NCBI GenBank assembly: GCA_910577175.1
Contig: CAJTLU010000013.1
Location: 35,874-99,873, forward strand
DNA length: 64,000 bases
Origin: an uncultured Lachnospiraceae bacterium
GTDB lineage: Bacteria > Bacillota > Clostridia > Lachnospirales > Lachnospiraceae
Direction of reading: 5' to 3'
The notes under the pieces were generated by a model. That model saw nothing but the letters and a program-made list of their open reading frames with translations, had not been told where the DNA came from and searched no databases. The position numbers and the translations under genes are program-made. Within the stretch, counting starts at the first letter, position 1; every line of letters starts with the position of its first letter. Shown piece after piece: positions 24,962 through 32,849 of the stretch.

Positions 24962-26248
24962 ATGAGCGAAAAATTTTTTACTTCGGTAAAGCTGGACGCG
25001 GATCTGTGCAAAGGCTGCATTAACTGTATCAAACGCTGTCCGACCCAGGCGATTCGTGTGCGGAACGGCAAAGCGGAGATTACAAATGAGTTCTGCATCG
25101 ACTGCGGGGAGTGTATCCGTATCTGCCCGCACCATGCCAAGCTTCCATCCTATGACAGGCTGGATGTGCTGGAACGCTACGAATATACGGTAGCGCTGCC
25201 GGCGCCGGCATTGTACGGGCAGTTTAACAATCTGGATGACGTGAATATTGTCCTGACCGCATTAAAGAGGGTCGGCTTTGATGACGTATATGAGGTAAGC
25301 GGCGCTGCAGAGCTGGTCTCGGAGCTGAGCAGGGAGTATGTGAAAAACCATCCGGAGGCCCACCCGGTCATCAGCACGGCATGCCCTTCGGTTACGCGCT
25401 TAATCCGGGTGCGTTTCCCGAATCTGATTGAACATCTTCTTCCGATTAAGCCGCCGGTAGAGCTGGCAGCGGAGTTAGCGCGGGAAAGGGCAGTAAAGAA
25501 AACAGGGCTGCCACCGGAGAAAATCGGCATTATATTTCTGTCGCCGTGCCCGTCCAAGGTATCGGCCACGAAGGCGCCTCTTGGTACGGAAAAGAGTAGT
25601 GTCGATGCGGTTTGTGCAATCAAGGATATTTATACCAGACTTCTTCCGGAGATGAAGGCAGTGGCGGACAATCCCGAGGAGCTGCGGATTTCCGGGAAAA
25701 TCGGTATCAGCTGGGGAACGAGCGGCGGAGAAGCCGGCGGGCTTTTAGCAGAGAACTATCTGGCAGCGGACGGTATCGAGAATGTCATCCGGATTCTGGA
25801 GGATTTGGAGGACCAGAAGTTTTCAGACCTGGAGTTTATCGAATTAAACGCCTGCAACGGCGGCTGTGTCGGCGGAGTGCTTACGGTAGAGAACCCTTAC
25901 CTTGCTATGGTGAAGTTAAAGCGTCTGCGTAAGTATATGACGGTTGCAAAGAGCCATGTGCAGGATAATCTGCCGAAGGAGGAAGCATACTGGACCAAGG
26001 AGGTAACCTATGAGCCGGTATTTAAGCTCGGCACCGATATGAAAGAAAGCATTGCGCGCATGGCGCGGGTGGAGGAGCTCTGTGCCGGGTTCCCGGGGCT
26101 GGACTGCGGTTCCTGCGGTGCGCCGACCTGTAAGGCGCTTGCGGAGGATATCGTGCGCGGAAAGGCAAAGGAGCACGATTGTATTCACATTCTTAAGAAA
26201 TACATACATCATCTTTCCGACGAGTTTTCCAAACTGAACGGAGAGTAG
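24962..26248 (+). CDS. Putative sensory [FeFe] hydrogenase (HydS-like, no PAS domain)
   Basis: The product has 428 residues. The N-terminus has two [4Fe-4S] motifs (Cys16/19/22/26 and Cys45/48/51/55). The central H-cluster domain keeps all four ligands but with non-catalytic-type motifs: STACPS (Cys141), LSPCPSK (Cys196) and NACNGGC (Cys298, Cys302). The C-terminus adds a further Fe-S module (Cys374, LDCGSCGAPTC 380-390), as in Acs/CODH-associated proteins. PAS-containing relatives (HydS, group C) are slow enzymes thought to sense H2; this one lacks PAS, as in the so-called group D. It would act with the ATPase, DRTGG and PHP proteins to control the adjacent hydrogenase. Confidence 0.88.
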   Translation: MSEKFFTSVKLDADLCKGCINCIKRCPTQAIRVRNGKAEITNEFCIDCGECIRICPHHAKLPSYDRLDVLERYEYTVALPAPALYGQFNNLDDVNIVLTALKRVGFDDVYEVSGAAELVSELSREYVKNHPEAHPVISTACPSVTRLIRVRFPNLIEHLLPIKPPVELAAELARERAVKKTGLPPEKIGIIFLSPCPSKVSATKAPLGTEKSSVDAVCAIKDIYTRLLPEMKAVADNPEELRISGKIGISWGTSGGEAGGLLAENYLAADGIENVIRILEDLEDQKFSDLEFIELNACNGGCVGGVLTVENPYLAMVKLKRLRKYMTVAKSHVQDNLPKEEAYWTKEVTYEPVFKLGTDMKESIARMARVEELCAGFPGLDCGSCGAPTCKALAEDIVRGKAKEHDCIHILKKYIHHLSDEFSKLNGE

Positions 26249-26275
26249 ATGCTAAGACGGAGAAAGGACGGTAAT

Positions 26276-26626
26276 ATGACAGTAAAAGAGTTTGCGGAGC
26301 AAAGCGGCTTTCGTGTAATCAATCTGGCGGAGAATGCCGGTGAAGTTCTGATTCGCCAGAGTTACTGCTGCGATTTGCTTAGTATTGCAATGACCAAGGT
26401 GCCGGAAGGCGCCGCATGGGTAACGGTAATGAGCAACATTAACACCCTGGCAGTCGCTTCTCTGACGGAGGCGGCATGCGTAATTGTTGCAGAGAATGCG
26501 GCCGCGGCAGGTGATTTTGCCGCAAAGGCAAAGGAGCAGGGAATTACCGTACTACATACGGAGCTGCCTGTATTTGATGCGGCACTGATGGTCTATCAGG
26601 CGCTTCATGCCGAGTCCGGCGTATGA
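26276..26626 (+). CDS. DRTGG domain protein (second of two)
   Basis: The product has 116 residues, with a start at 26276 behind AGAAAGGAC. It is a second, shorter DRTGG-type protein (FRVINLAENAGEVLIRQSYC; VTVMSNINTLAVASL). It differs clearly from the first (24155), so the two are diverged partners and not a recent duplication. The gene overlaps the PHP gene by 20 bases. Confidence 0.8.
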   Translation: MTVKEFAEQSGFRVINLAENAGEVLIRQSYCCDLLSIAMTKVPEGAAWVTVMSNINTLAVASLTEAACVIVAENAAAAGDFAAKAKEQGITVLHTELPVFDAALMVYQALHAESGV

Positions 26627-27338
26627 TTTGCATATCCATTCCTGCCTTTCGCCCTGCGGGGACGACGAGATGACACCGGCTAATATTGCAGGAATGGCAG
26701 CGGTAAAGGAGCTTGGGCTGATTGCGGTCACGGACCACAACAGCTGTAAAAACTGCGGCGCGGTCCTTAAGGCTGCGGAGGAGTACGGCGTGCTTGCACT
26801 GCCGGGGATGGAACTGACGACCAGAGAGGAAGTGCATGTGGTCTGCCTGTTTGAAGAGCTCGCCGCAGCAATGGACTTTGACGCCTATGTTTATGAGCGG
26901 CTGCCGGATATCTTAAATCAGGAAAAGATTTTCGGGAAGCAGCAGATTATGGATGAAGAAGAAACTATCCTGGGGATTGCGGAAAAGCTGTTGATTAACG
27001 CAGCGGATATTGGATTTGACGAGGTGTTTGACCTTGTGGAAGCAAGGGGCGGCGTAATGATACCAGCCCATCTGGACAAGACAACCACGTCACTGTTGTC
27101 TAATCTTGGTTTTATTCCGCCGGACGCAAGGTTTTCCACCGCAGAGGTAAAGAACCTTGCAAACCTGCACAGGCTGAAAAAGGAGCATCCATATCTGGAG
27201 CGGTGCCGGATTATTTCCAATTCCGATGCCCATTATCTGCAGGACATCCATGAGCCCGAGCACACCCTTTATGTGGAGGAAATGACAAGAAAAGCAGTCA
27301 TCCGGGCATTAAGGCAGGAAATGCCGCATACAATTTAA
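26607..27338 (+). CDS. PHP domain phosphoesterase
   Basis: The product has 243 residues and a polymerase-and-histidinol-phosphatase metallo-fold. Visible metal motifs are DLHIHSCLSPC, AVTDHNSC, PGMELTTREEVHV, MIPAHLDK and SNSDAH. The family hydrolyses phosphoesters; YciV-type members act on short RNAs or 3',5'-bisphosphates, but this subgroup is found in hydrogenase operons with no proven substrate. It is the last gene of the rightward arm, overlapping the DRTGG gene. It may remove a phosphate or a nucleotide signal made by the ATPase; this is inference. Confidence 0.87.
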   Translation: MPSPAYDLHIHSCLSPCGDDEMTPANIAGMAAVKELGLIAVTDHNSCKNCGAVLKAAEEYGVLALPGMELTTREEVHVVCLFEELAAAMDFDAYVYERLPDILNQEKIFGKQQIMDEEETILGIAEKLLINAADIGFDEVFDLVEARGGVMIPAHLDKTTTSLLSNLGFIPPDARFSTAEVKNLANLHRLKKEHPYLERCRIISNSDAHYLQDIHEPEHTLYVEEMTRKAVIRALRQEMPHTI

Positions 27339-27362
27339 TAAAAACAGATGGAGAAGCATAGG

Positions 27363-27788
27363 ATGAAGATAAAATCAGGAATCGGACGGCTTCTCCTTTT
27401 TTTTGCTGTCCTGCCGCTTATGTTCGCAGCAGGGTGCAGTAAGGAAAAGGAAGAATACAAGAAAACAGGGGATGTGGAGTATACAGTAATGGAGGAGGCG
27501 GATGTGCCGGCAGAGCTTCTGGATATCATCAAGGAGAAAAAAGGCGGACCGTTCCGGCTGACCTATCTTGCGGAGGATGCGCTTTATGTGGCAGAAGGGT
27601 ATGGTGAACAGCCTTCCGGCGGCTACAGCATTGCCGTAGATGAAATATACATGGCAGAAGAAGGTCTCTGCATCAAAACGACGTTAATCGGACCGGCAGC
27701 AGATGAGAAGGTGACAATGGCAGCAACCTATCCTTACATCGTGTTAAAGCTGAAACCAATGGAGACAGAGGCGCACTTTTTGGAGTAA
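27363..27788 (+). CDS. Lipoprotein with PrcB-like C-terminal domain
   Basis: The product has 141 residues. The ATG at 27363 is preferred: GGAG lies 9 bases before it, overlapping an alternative ATG at 27348. The signal peptide ends in the lipobox FAAGC. The mature region matches the PrcB_C pattern (GGPFRLTYLAEDALYVAEGY, SGGYSIAVDEIY), a small beta domain found with proteases in other bacteria. It follows the PHP gene by 24 bases and may be read from the same transcript, but no link to hydrogenase is evident. Confidence 0.78.
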   Translation: MKIKSGIGRLLLFFAVLPLMFAAGCSKEKEEYKKTGDVEYTVMEEADVPAELLDIIKEKKGGPFRLTYLAEDALYVAEGYGEQPSGGYSIAVDEIYMAEEGLCIKTTLIGPAADEKVTMAATYPYIVLKLKPMETEAHFLE

Positions 27789-27835
27789 AGTTACGAAATA
27801 AGTCAAAAGTCCTAAAAAATAATTTACCGTTCTGA

Positions 27836-27865
27836 TTGACAATAAATAACAAGATGTGGTATAAT
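27836..27865 (+). promoter_or_regulatory. Sigma-A promoter for veg
   Basis: TTGACA (27836-27841) and TATAAT (27860-27865) are 18 bases apart. The Bacillus veg promoter is among the strongest known, and this near-consensus promoter is in keeping. Confidence 0.8.
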
Positions 27866-27936
27866 TTTTAGTAGATGAATACTATATGGGGCATTTGTCG
27901 AATACACATAGCGGGTTGCCGCAGATAGGAGCAAAG

Positions 27937-28182
27937 ATGAGTCAGCAAACGGAAATGAGTAGAATTGTCTACGACGTAAAGCACAGTGTTGGTAGACGTG
28001 TCAAGGTTTGTGAGAACAAAGGCCGCAATAAGGTCGATGTGATGGAAGGTGTAATTTCCGCGATATATCCGTGTGTATTTACAATAAAGGTGGATACGCA
28101 GAATCTGCCGGAATCTGCACAGACATTCTCCTATAGTTACACGGATGTATTAACGAAAAATGTAGAGTTGGTTTATGTATAA
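27937..28182 (+). CDS. veg: Veg family protein
   Basis: The product has 81 residues, the normal size for Veg (DUF1021). The start at 27937 has TAGGAGC upstream; a longer frame adds 17 residues without a ribosome site. The family signature is IVYDVKHSVGRRVKV, with a following small beta-barrel (VISAIYPCVFTIKV; FSYSYTDVLT). Veg affects biofilm matrix genes and spore outgrowth in Bacillus; the mechanism is not settled. It lies just upstream of a SPOCS/LysM gene. Confidence 0.92.
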   Translation: MSQQTEMSRIVYDVKHSVGRRVKVCENKGRNKVDVMEGVISAIYPCVFTIKVDTQNLPESAQTFSYSYTDVLTKNVELVYV

Positions 28183-28204
28183 ACCGAAAAGAAAAAAGCA
28201 TATT

Positions 28205-28252
28205 TACCTCCCGGACAGCATAAGGTATAGAAGAACCTAGTTTCGGGAGGTA
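28205..28252 (+). promoter_or_regulatory. Hairpin enclosing the SPOCS ribosome site
   Basis: TACCTCCCG (28205-28213) pairs with CGGGAGGTA (28244-28252), with an inner AGGT/ACCT stem. The right arm contains the GGGAGG ribosome binding site of the gene starting at 28258 and is followed by TTTTT. It could act both as a terminator after veg and as a lid on the SPOCS ribosome site. Confidence 0.65.
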
Positions 28253-28257
28253 TTTTT

Positions 28258-29817
28258 ATGGAAATAAAGCTGCAAAGCATTCATATGAATCGTGTAAAAT
28301 GCAGAAATTCGCTTCGGCTGACCGTAGATGATGATGTGAATGTGCCGGATAATAAACCGGATGTGCGGACGGTAATCTGGGAAAAGGGGACGGTGCGCCT
28401 GAGCGAGAAAAAGCTTTCAGGCGGAAGATTGTATTTAAAAGGAACGCTGGCGTATCATATGCTGTATCTGAGCGAAGAAGAGGGAAGACCGGTGCAGAGC
28501 GTGCGCGGGGAGCTTCCTTTTGACGAATCGCTTGAATTACCGGATGCATGCGTGGGAGATACGATTAATGTGAGGGCAGAGGTAGAGGAACTGGAAATCG
28601 CAATGATTCATTCCAGAAAGTTTGCAGTACGCGCACTGCTTGGAATTATGGTGCAGGCGGAGGAACTGCACGATGCCAGGGCGGCAGTGGAAATGGGAGA
28701 AGCGCCGTCGGTACATACGAAAACCAGGGTCATTCCGGTCACCTCCATTGTTGCGGATAAGAAGGATACCGCAAGACTCCGGGAGGAAATCTTTCTGCCG
28801 TCCGGTAAGGACGGGGTTGCGGAGCTTCTTTTCTGGGAGTTAGAGCTCTGCAATGTAGAAGCAAGGGCAAGGGAAGATGTCCTTGAGGCAAAGGGTGAAA
28901 TGTCCCTGTTCCTTCTCTGGCGGAGCGACAGGGAAGAGGGTGAGCTGGAGAGCTATGAAGCAATGCTTCCGTTTAAGAGTGAGTTTGAAATCAGCGGCTG
29001 CAGAGAAGGCCTGATAGATGATGTCATGTTCCGGATTACGAACGAGAATGTAGCGGTAAAGGCAGACGAGGATGGAGAAGAGCGTCTTGTGGAAGCAGAG
29101 GCAATCTTAGAGGCAGAGATGAAGCTGTATGAAGAGGGCGAGATGGAGCTGCTTTCCGACCTTTATGCAACGGATTGCAGCATGGTGCCGGTCTATCAGA
29201 CGGAGGAATATGAAAATCTGCTGTTGAAAAACGACAGCAGGCTCAGGGTTTCCGAGCGCCTGCCGCTTGCCGAGGGAATGCCGGGGATTCTTCAGATTTG
29301 CCGCGGCAGTGCCGAAATTAAACCGGATGTCTGTACGAGGGAAGGAGAGACGCTGAATCTGTCGGGTGTGCTGGATGTAAGGCTTCTCTATATTTCAGAG
29401 GAGGATGACCGTCCGTTACAGTCCTACCGCACCGAACTACCGTTTACACATCAGATTGAAATCCGTGGTCTTACGCCGGAAAGCACCTATGATATCCGGT
29501 GCAATGTGGCAGAAGCGGTCTTTGGCATGGTGCGCAACGGAGAGGCGGAAATGAAAGCAGAGCTGGCATTTTCGGTTCTTGCCATGGAAAACCGTAAGGA
29601 AGAGGTTATTGTGGATACGGAGCGGGAGGAGTTTGACGAAAACCGTCTGGAGGAGCTGCCGAGCATGATTGGCTATACTGTCAAGGCGGACGAAAATCTC
29701 TGGGATATCGCAAAGCGTTACTATACAACCCAGGAGGAAATCATCCGGCTCACCGAGCATGGCGGGGAAGTACGGGAAGGAGACTTGCTGCTGGTTGTAA
29801 AAACGGCAGGAAATTAA
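28258..29817 (+). CDS. SPOCS (DUF3794) and LysM domain protein
   Basis: The product has 519 residues. SPOCS/DUF3794 domains, found in clostridial spore-coat-like and outer-spore proteins, are visible near 38-120 (VDDDVNVPDNKPDVRTVIWE) and again near 325-420 (RGSAEIKPDVCTREGETLNL), so there are at least two. A C-terminal LysM domain (468-512; GYTVKADENLWDIAKRYYT) should bind peptidoglycan. There is no signal peptide, as in spore-coat-type proteins assembled from the mother cell. The ribosome site lies inside a hairpin, suggesting controlled translation. Confidence 0.88.
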   Translation: MEIKLQSIHMNRVKCRNSLRLTVDDDVNVPDNKPDVRTVIWEKGTVRLSEKKLSGGRLYLKGTLAYHMLYLSEEEGRPVQSVRGELPFDESLELPDACVGDTINVRAEVEELEIAMIHSRKFAVRALLGIMVQAEELHDARAAVEMGEAPSVHTKTRVIPVTSIVADKKDTARLREEIFLPSGKDGVAELLFWELELCNVEARAREDVLEAKGEMSLFLLWRSDREEGELESYEAMLPFKSEFEISGCREGLIDDVMFRITNENVAVKADEDGEERLVEAEAILEAEMKLYEEGEMELLSDLYATDCSMVPVYQTEEYENLLLKNDSRLRVSERLPLAEGMPGILQICRGSAEIKPDVCTREGETLNLSGVLDVRLLYISEEDDRPLQSYRTELPFTHQIEIRGLTPESTYDIRCNVAEAVFGMVRNGEAEMKAELAFSVLAMENRKEEVIVDTEREEFDENRLEELPSMIGYTVKADENLWDIAKRYYTTQEEIIRLTEHGGEVREGDLLLVVKTAGN

Positions 29818-29827
29818 GTAGAAAAAG

Positions 29828-29862
29828 GAAGGGGGCTGCCGCACGAAGCGCGCCCCCTTCTT
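29828..29862. terminator. Intrinsic terminator
   Basis: A 9-bp stem, GAAGGGGGC (29828-29836) and GCCCCCTTC (29852-29860), with GCCGCACGAAGCG in the loop. It belongs to the recurring GGGGCTG-type terminator family of this window and closes the SPOCS gene. Confidence 0.8.
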
Positions 29863-30007
29863 ATGATATCGCTCTGACAAAATTCGCTGCTATCGTGATA
29901 AATAAAAAACAAAATTCATTGTCCGTTTCGGCAGCATGCTTTTCCAGGTTGCTTTTTAACTCATGGAGGAACATAGCTTCGTCATCGCAAATTGCTATTT
30001 TAAACAC
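29861..30007 (-). pseudogene. Truncated response-regulator receiver fragment
   Basis: From a GTG at 30007 with AAGGAG about 8 bases upstream, the frame reads VFKIAICDDEAMFLHELK, the start of a LytR/AlgR-type response regulator receiver (beta-1 and the acidic DDE pocket). After about 45 codons it stops, without the phospho-acceptor region or any output domain. It is best read as the remnant of a deleted regulator gene. The intact start and ribosome site indicate a fairly recent loss. Confidence 0.55.
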
Positions 30008-30135
30008 ATCCGTAATCTCCTTGCTACTATGGAAAATCAAATCTGTGCGCATGTTTACGATACAAAACCAACGCTTTTACTGATAGTAAAAATCGTATCG
30101 GAACTCAAGAGCGTTCCGCCTTGAGTTTGCACAGC

Positions 30136-30164
30136 TTGAAAAATATGAAGAAGTATGCTATGCT
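30136..30164 (+). promoter_or_regulatory. Promoter for the DtxR-type regulator
   Basis: TTGAAA (30136-30141) and TATGCT (30159-30164) are 17 bases apart. Upstream lie nested inverted repeats: TTTTACT/AGTAAAA within CGATAC/GTATCG (about 30057-30101), then AACTCAAG/CTTGAGTT (30104-30129). Confidence 0.55.
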
Positions 30165-30196
30165 TTTTCCTAAGAGAAGAAACGAGGAGGTTTGTC

Positions 30197-30565
30197 ATGG
30201 CACAGCTTCAGGAGTCCGGTGAAATGTATCTGGAGACAATTTATATTCTTTCGCAGAGCGGGAAAAACGTGCGTGCAATTGATGTGGGAGAATATATGGG
30301 ATATTCCAAACCGAGTGTCAGCCGGGCGGTTGGGATTTTAAAAAAGGGCGGCTATCTGGAAAGCGATGCCGACGGGTTTTTAGTGCTGACAGAAGAAGGA
30401 CGCCAGGTAGCAGAAAAGACGTATGAACGTCACCGGCTGCTGACAAAGTTTTTTGTAGCGCTCGGTGTGTCAGAGCAGACTGCCTCGGAGGATGCCTGCC
30501 GGATTGAACATATTATTAGTGACGAGACGTTTGCTGCGCTGAAAAAGCATGCGGGACTTGAATAG
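30197..30565 (+). CDS. DtxR/MntR family metal-dependent regulator
   Basis: The product has 122 residues, starting at 30197 behind GAGGAGG. Residues 1-65 are the DtxR winged helix (SGEMYLETIYILSQSG, VGEYMGYSKPSVSRAVGILK). Residues 70-120 are the metal-binding/dimerisation domain with ERHRLLTKFF and ACRIEHIISDET. The C-terminal SH3-like domain is absent, as in MntR and many clostridial members. It should repress metal uptake genes when Fe(II) or Mn(II) is plentiful; no transporter lies nearby. Confidence 0.88.
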   Translation: MAQLQESGEMYLETIYILSQSGKNVRAIDVGEYMGYSKPSVSRAVGILKKGGYLESDADGFLVLTEEGRQVAEKTYERHRLLTKFFVALGVSEQTASEDACRIEHIISDETFAALKKHAGLE

Positions 30566-30591
30566 GAAAAGAAAAATAGAAAAGGCAAAAG

Positions 30592-30642
30592 AAAAGGATA
30601 CCAGTCCCGATAGGTTGTTTTCAGTGGAATGGTATCCTTTTT
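30592..30642. terminator. Bidirectional terminator
   Basis: AAGGATACCA and TGGTATCCTT arms (30594-30603 and 30630-30639) are followed by T-runs in both directions. It separates the DtxR gene from the convergent gene ending at 30651. Confidence 0.8.
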
Positions 30643-30650
30643 GTTTCTTG

Positions 30651-31364
30651 TTATTTGGACAGAGCGGAATTAGTTGCCTGGTTTTCAAAAGCATCCTGCG
30701 CAGCATCCGTCATATCGTCGGACTCTGTGCTGTTTTCCTTTGCCCAGTTACGAATCTTCTCGGTCGCAGTATCCAGTGTCTTCTGGCAGATGGAAGGAAG
30801 CGTATCGCCCCAGGACTTAGTAGCCTGACGGAAGCCTTTCTCCATTGCCTTAATCAAGGTCTCTGCCTTGGAAGTATCTCCGCCGGAGATAGCCTTAGCA
30901 AAGGAGAATAAACGCTCTGATGTCTGCTCAACGCCCCAGTAACCGTCGTCAGCAATGTCCTTCTGTGCCTGTGCGCGTATTTCCGGAGAAACAGCAAGCT
31001 GTCCGGTACGAAGCATTTCATACATTTTGCTGTCCGTCAGCTGACTCATGTTAAAGGTATGGTTCTGCTTTGAAATCATACTCTCAACAAGGGAACGGAG
31101 CTGCTGGGAACGCTGGTTGGCATCTGCCTTAAGCTGTGCAACAATAGCCTGGTTCTGCTTGCTTAACGTAACATAATTCTTGTTTTTCGTATTGTTGTGT
31201 GCAGCTTTTGTAGTGCTGTTCTTCTCATAAACAACGGCAGAAGTGTCGCCTGTTTTGGTAGAAGACGCTGCCTTGGTATCAGCTTCTTTGGTAGCGGAGG
31301 CCGGCTTATAAGGCTCCGTGGTCTGATATGCAGTGGTTGCAGATGTAATTTGATTTGTGCTCAT
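30651..31364 (-). CDS. Uncharacterised protein with DGYWGVEQTS motif (DUF5610-like)
   Basis: The product has 237 residues; the ATG at 31364 has AAGGAGGG upstream. The N-terminal 85 residues are Thr/Ala/Lys-rich and probably disordered. The C-terminal half carries DIADDGYWGVEQTSERLFSF and KGFRQATKSWGDTLPSICQ, a pattern common in clostridial proteins and reminiscent of DUF5610. Function is unknown; there is no signal peptide. It is transcribed alone, leftward. Confidence 0.7.
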   Translation of the reverse strand: MSTNQITSATTAYQTTEPYKPASATKEADTKAASSTKTGDTSAVVYEKNSTTKAAHNNTKNKNYVTLSKQNQAIVAQLKADANQRSQQLRSLVESMISKQNHTFNMSQLTDSKMYEMLRTGQLAVSPEIRAQAQKDIADDGYWGVEQTSERLFSFAKAISGGDTSKAETLIKAMEKGFRQATKSWGDTLPSICQKTLDTATEKIRNWAKENSTESDDMTDAAQDAFENQATNSALSK

Positions 31365-31578
31365 AATCAACCCTCCTTGGTTAATGAATTTGGAAAGGAA
31401 AACGCGTCGCGATTCCTTCGCCTTGATGCGGTTTCCAAGTTTAACTAGCAGGAAAAGACCCACTTGCTTCTATGGTATATATCGGCAATTCTTTTTCTGG
31501 AATTTATAGTAAAAGGAAACTTTTTTAAATTTTTTGCTGCCGATGCCGCCTGGGTTTTTGCAGCAGCCGTTCGTGCTT

Positions 31579-31680
31579 TCAAACAGGTGGAGCGTCAGGA
31601 TACTGCCGCGCGTTGCGAAATGTCTGTTCCCGGTAACGGCTCCCGTCGTCCAAGGTAACGACTTCCGGTGTTTTTTTCAT
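31579..31680 (-). CDS. Candidate small protein, 33 residues
   Basis: An ATG at 31680 is preceded by AAAGGAGG, 9 bases upstream, one of the best ribosome sites in the window. The frame encodes MKKTPEVVTLDDGSRYREQT plus 13 residues (FRNARQYPDAPPV) and stops at 31579. The peptide is charged and Pro-ended, with no membrane segment. It lies 90 bases downstream of ispE in the same direction and may be co-transcribed. No homologue is known to me. Confidence 0.45.
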   Translation of the reverse strand: MKKTPEVVTLDDGSRYREQTFRNARQYPDAPPV

Positions 31681-31770
31681 AGTGTTCTGTACCTCCTTTT
31701 GCTTTTGCAGATAAGGTTCTATACGGCTTTTCCCTGGTACTCAGGATAGGAGCCGTATCGTTCTTTGCGT

Positions 31771-32658
31771 TTACCGCTGGTAAAATTCTGTAAGAAAGGT
31801 GCGCGGTGCGTAGCCGGTACGCAAAAAATGTGCTTTGGCATTTTTTGCCGCGGTTTCTGTGGAAAACAGCCCAAATACCGTAGGACCGCTCCCGCTCATT
31901 AAGGCACCGTCGGCACCGAGGGAATACAGGGTTTCTTTCAGGTCAGCGATTTCCGGGACAAGACGCAGGGTAACAGGCTCGAGTACGTTGCAGAGACGGG
32001 AGGTAAGTCCGGCATAGTCTCCTGTGGACAGGGCGTCAAGAAGCCCTTCGGTATCAGGACGTGGGATTTCGGTAGTTTGTGTCAGAGCGTCATAGTCAGT
32101 ATAAACCTGTTTTGTGGAGGCTCCGGCGGCAGGTTTTACGAGAAGGCAGTAACAGGCCGGAGCCGCGGGCAGCGGCGTCAGGCGCTCACCGATTCCTTCA
32201 GAAAGCGCCGTGCCAAGCAGCAGGCAGTAAGGAACATCCGCACCGAGCTGCAACCCAAGGGAAGAAAGGGCGGCATCGGACGCCGGGAAGCCGAACATCT
32301 CATTCAGACCCCGCAGGACAGCGGCGGCATCGGAGCTGCCTCCGGCAAGACCGGCAGCGGACGGGATTTTCTTTTCTAAATGAAGCTCCACTCCGTAAGA
32401 AGGTGCATAGGCAGAAAGAAAGAGGGAAGCTGCCCGGTAGGCGAGATTGCGCTCATCCGTCGGCAGGGAGAGCTCGCTGCAGGACAGGGAAACGCCGGGA
32501 GCCGGCTGTACCCTCAGTGTGATGGTATCATGCAGCGTCAAAGACTGCATCAGCATCTGTACCTCATGGTACCCGTCCGGGCGTGTTCCCAGAATATCAA
32601 GAGAAAGATTGATTTTTGCATAAGCAAAGACAGTGTGGTTTTGCAGTACAGGCTTCAT
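31771..32658 (-). CDS. ispE: 4-diphosphocytidyl-2-C-methyl-D-erythritol kinase
   Basis: The product is a 295-residue GHMP-family kinase of the MEP isoprenoid pathway. It phosphorylates the 2-hydroxyl of CDP-ME with ATP. Motifs in order: YAKINLSLDILGTRPDGYHE (12-31), the ATP loop PSAAGLAGGSSDAAAVLRGL (about 98-117), and MSGSGPTVFG near 254-263. Length and motifs are normal. It lies downstream of spoIIR with a 191-base gap that contains an imperfect TTGAGT/ACTCAA hairpin. Confidence 0.96.
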   Translation of the reverse strand: MKPVLQNHTVFAYAKINLSLDILGTRPDGYHEVQMLMQSLTLHDTITLRVQPAPGVSLSCSELSLPTDERNLAYRAASLFLSAYAPSYGVELHLEKKIPSAAGLAGGSSDAAAVLRGLNEMFGFPASDAALSSLGLQLGADVPYCLLLGTALSEGIGERLTPLPAAPACYCLLVKPAAGASTKQVYTDYDALTQTTEIPRPDTEGLLDALSTGDYAGLTSRLCNVLEPVTLRLVPEIADLKETLYSLGADGALMSGSGPTVFGLFSTETAAKNAKAHFLRTGYAPRTFLTEFYQR

Positions 32659-32849
32659 GGGGGGCTCCTTTTATGTAGTAACAGAAAGAAGTATCGGGAC
32701 TTCTTAACATCGTTTTCAGAAAAATTATACACCCAGACCGTTGATTTCGCAAGGGATGCCTGTTCTTTGCGTTCCCACAGTGTTTGAGTAATTTTGAAAA
32801 GTTCGAAAACTCAAGCTTTTAAACGAAAGCCGGGTCACGGCTCATCCGT

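Noticed and set aside
31464..31658. Plus-strand frame between the DGYWGVEQTS-motif gene and ispE
   Set aside because: No ribosome site; it is antisense to the better supported small ORF on the other strand.
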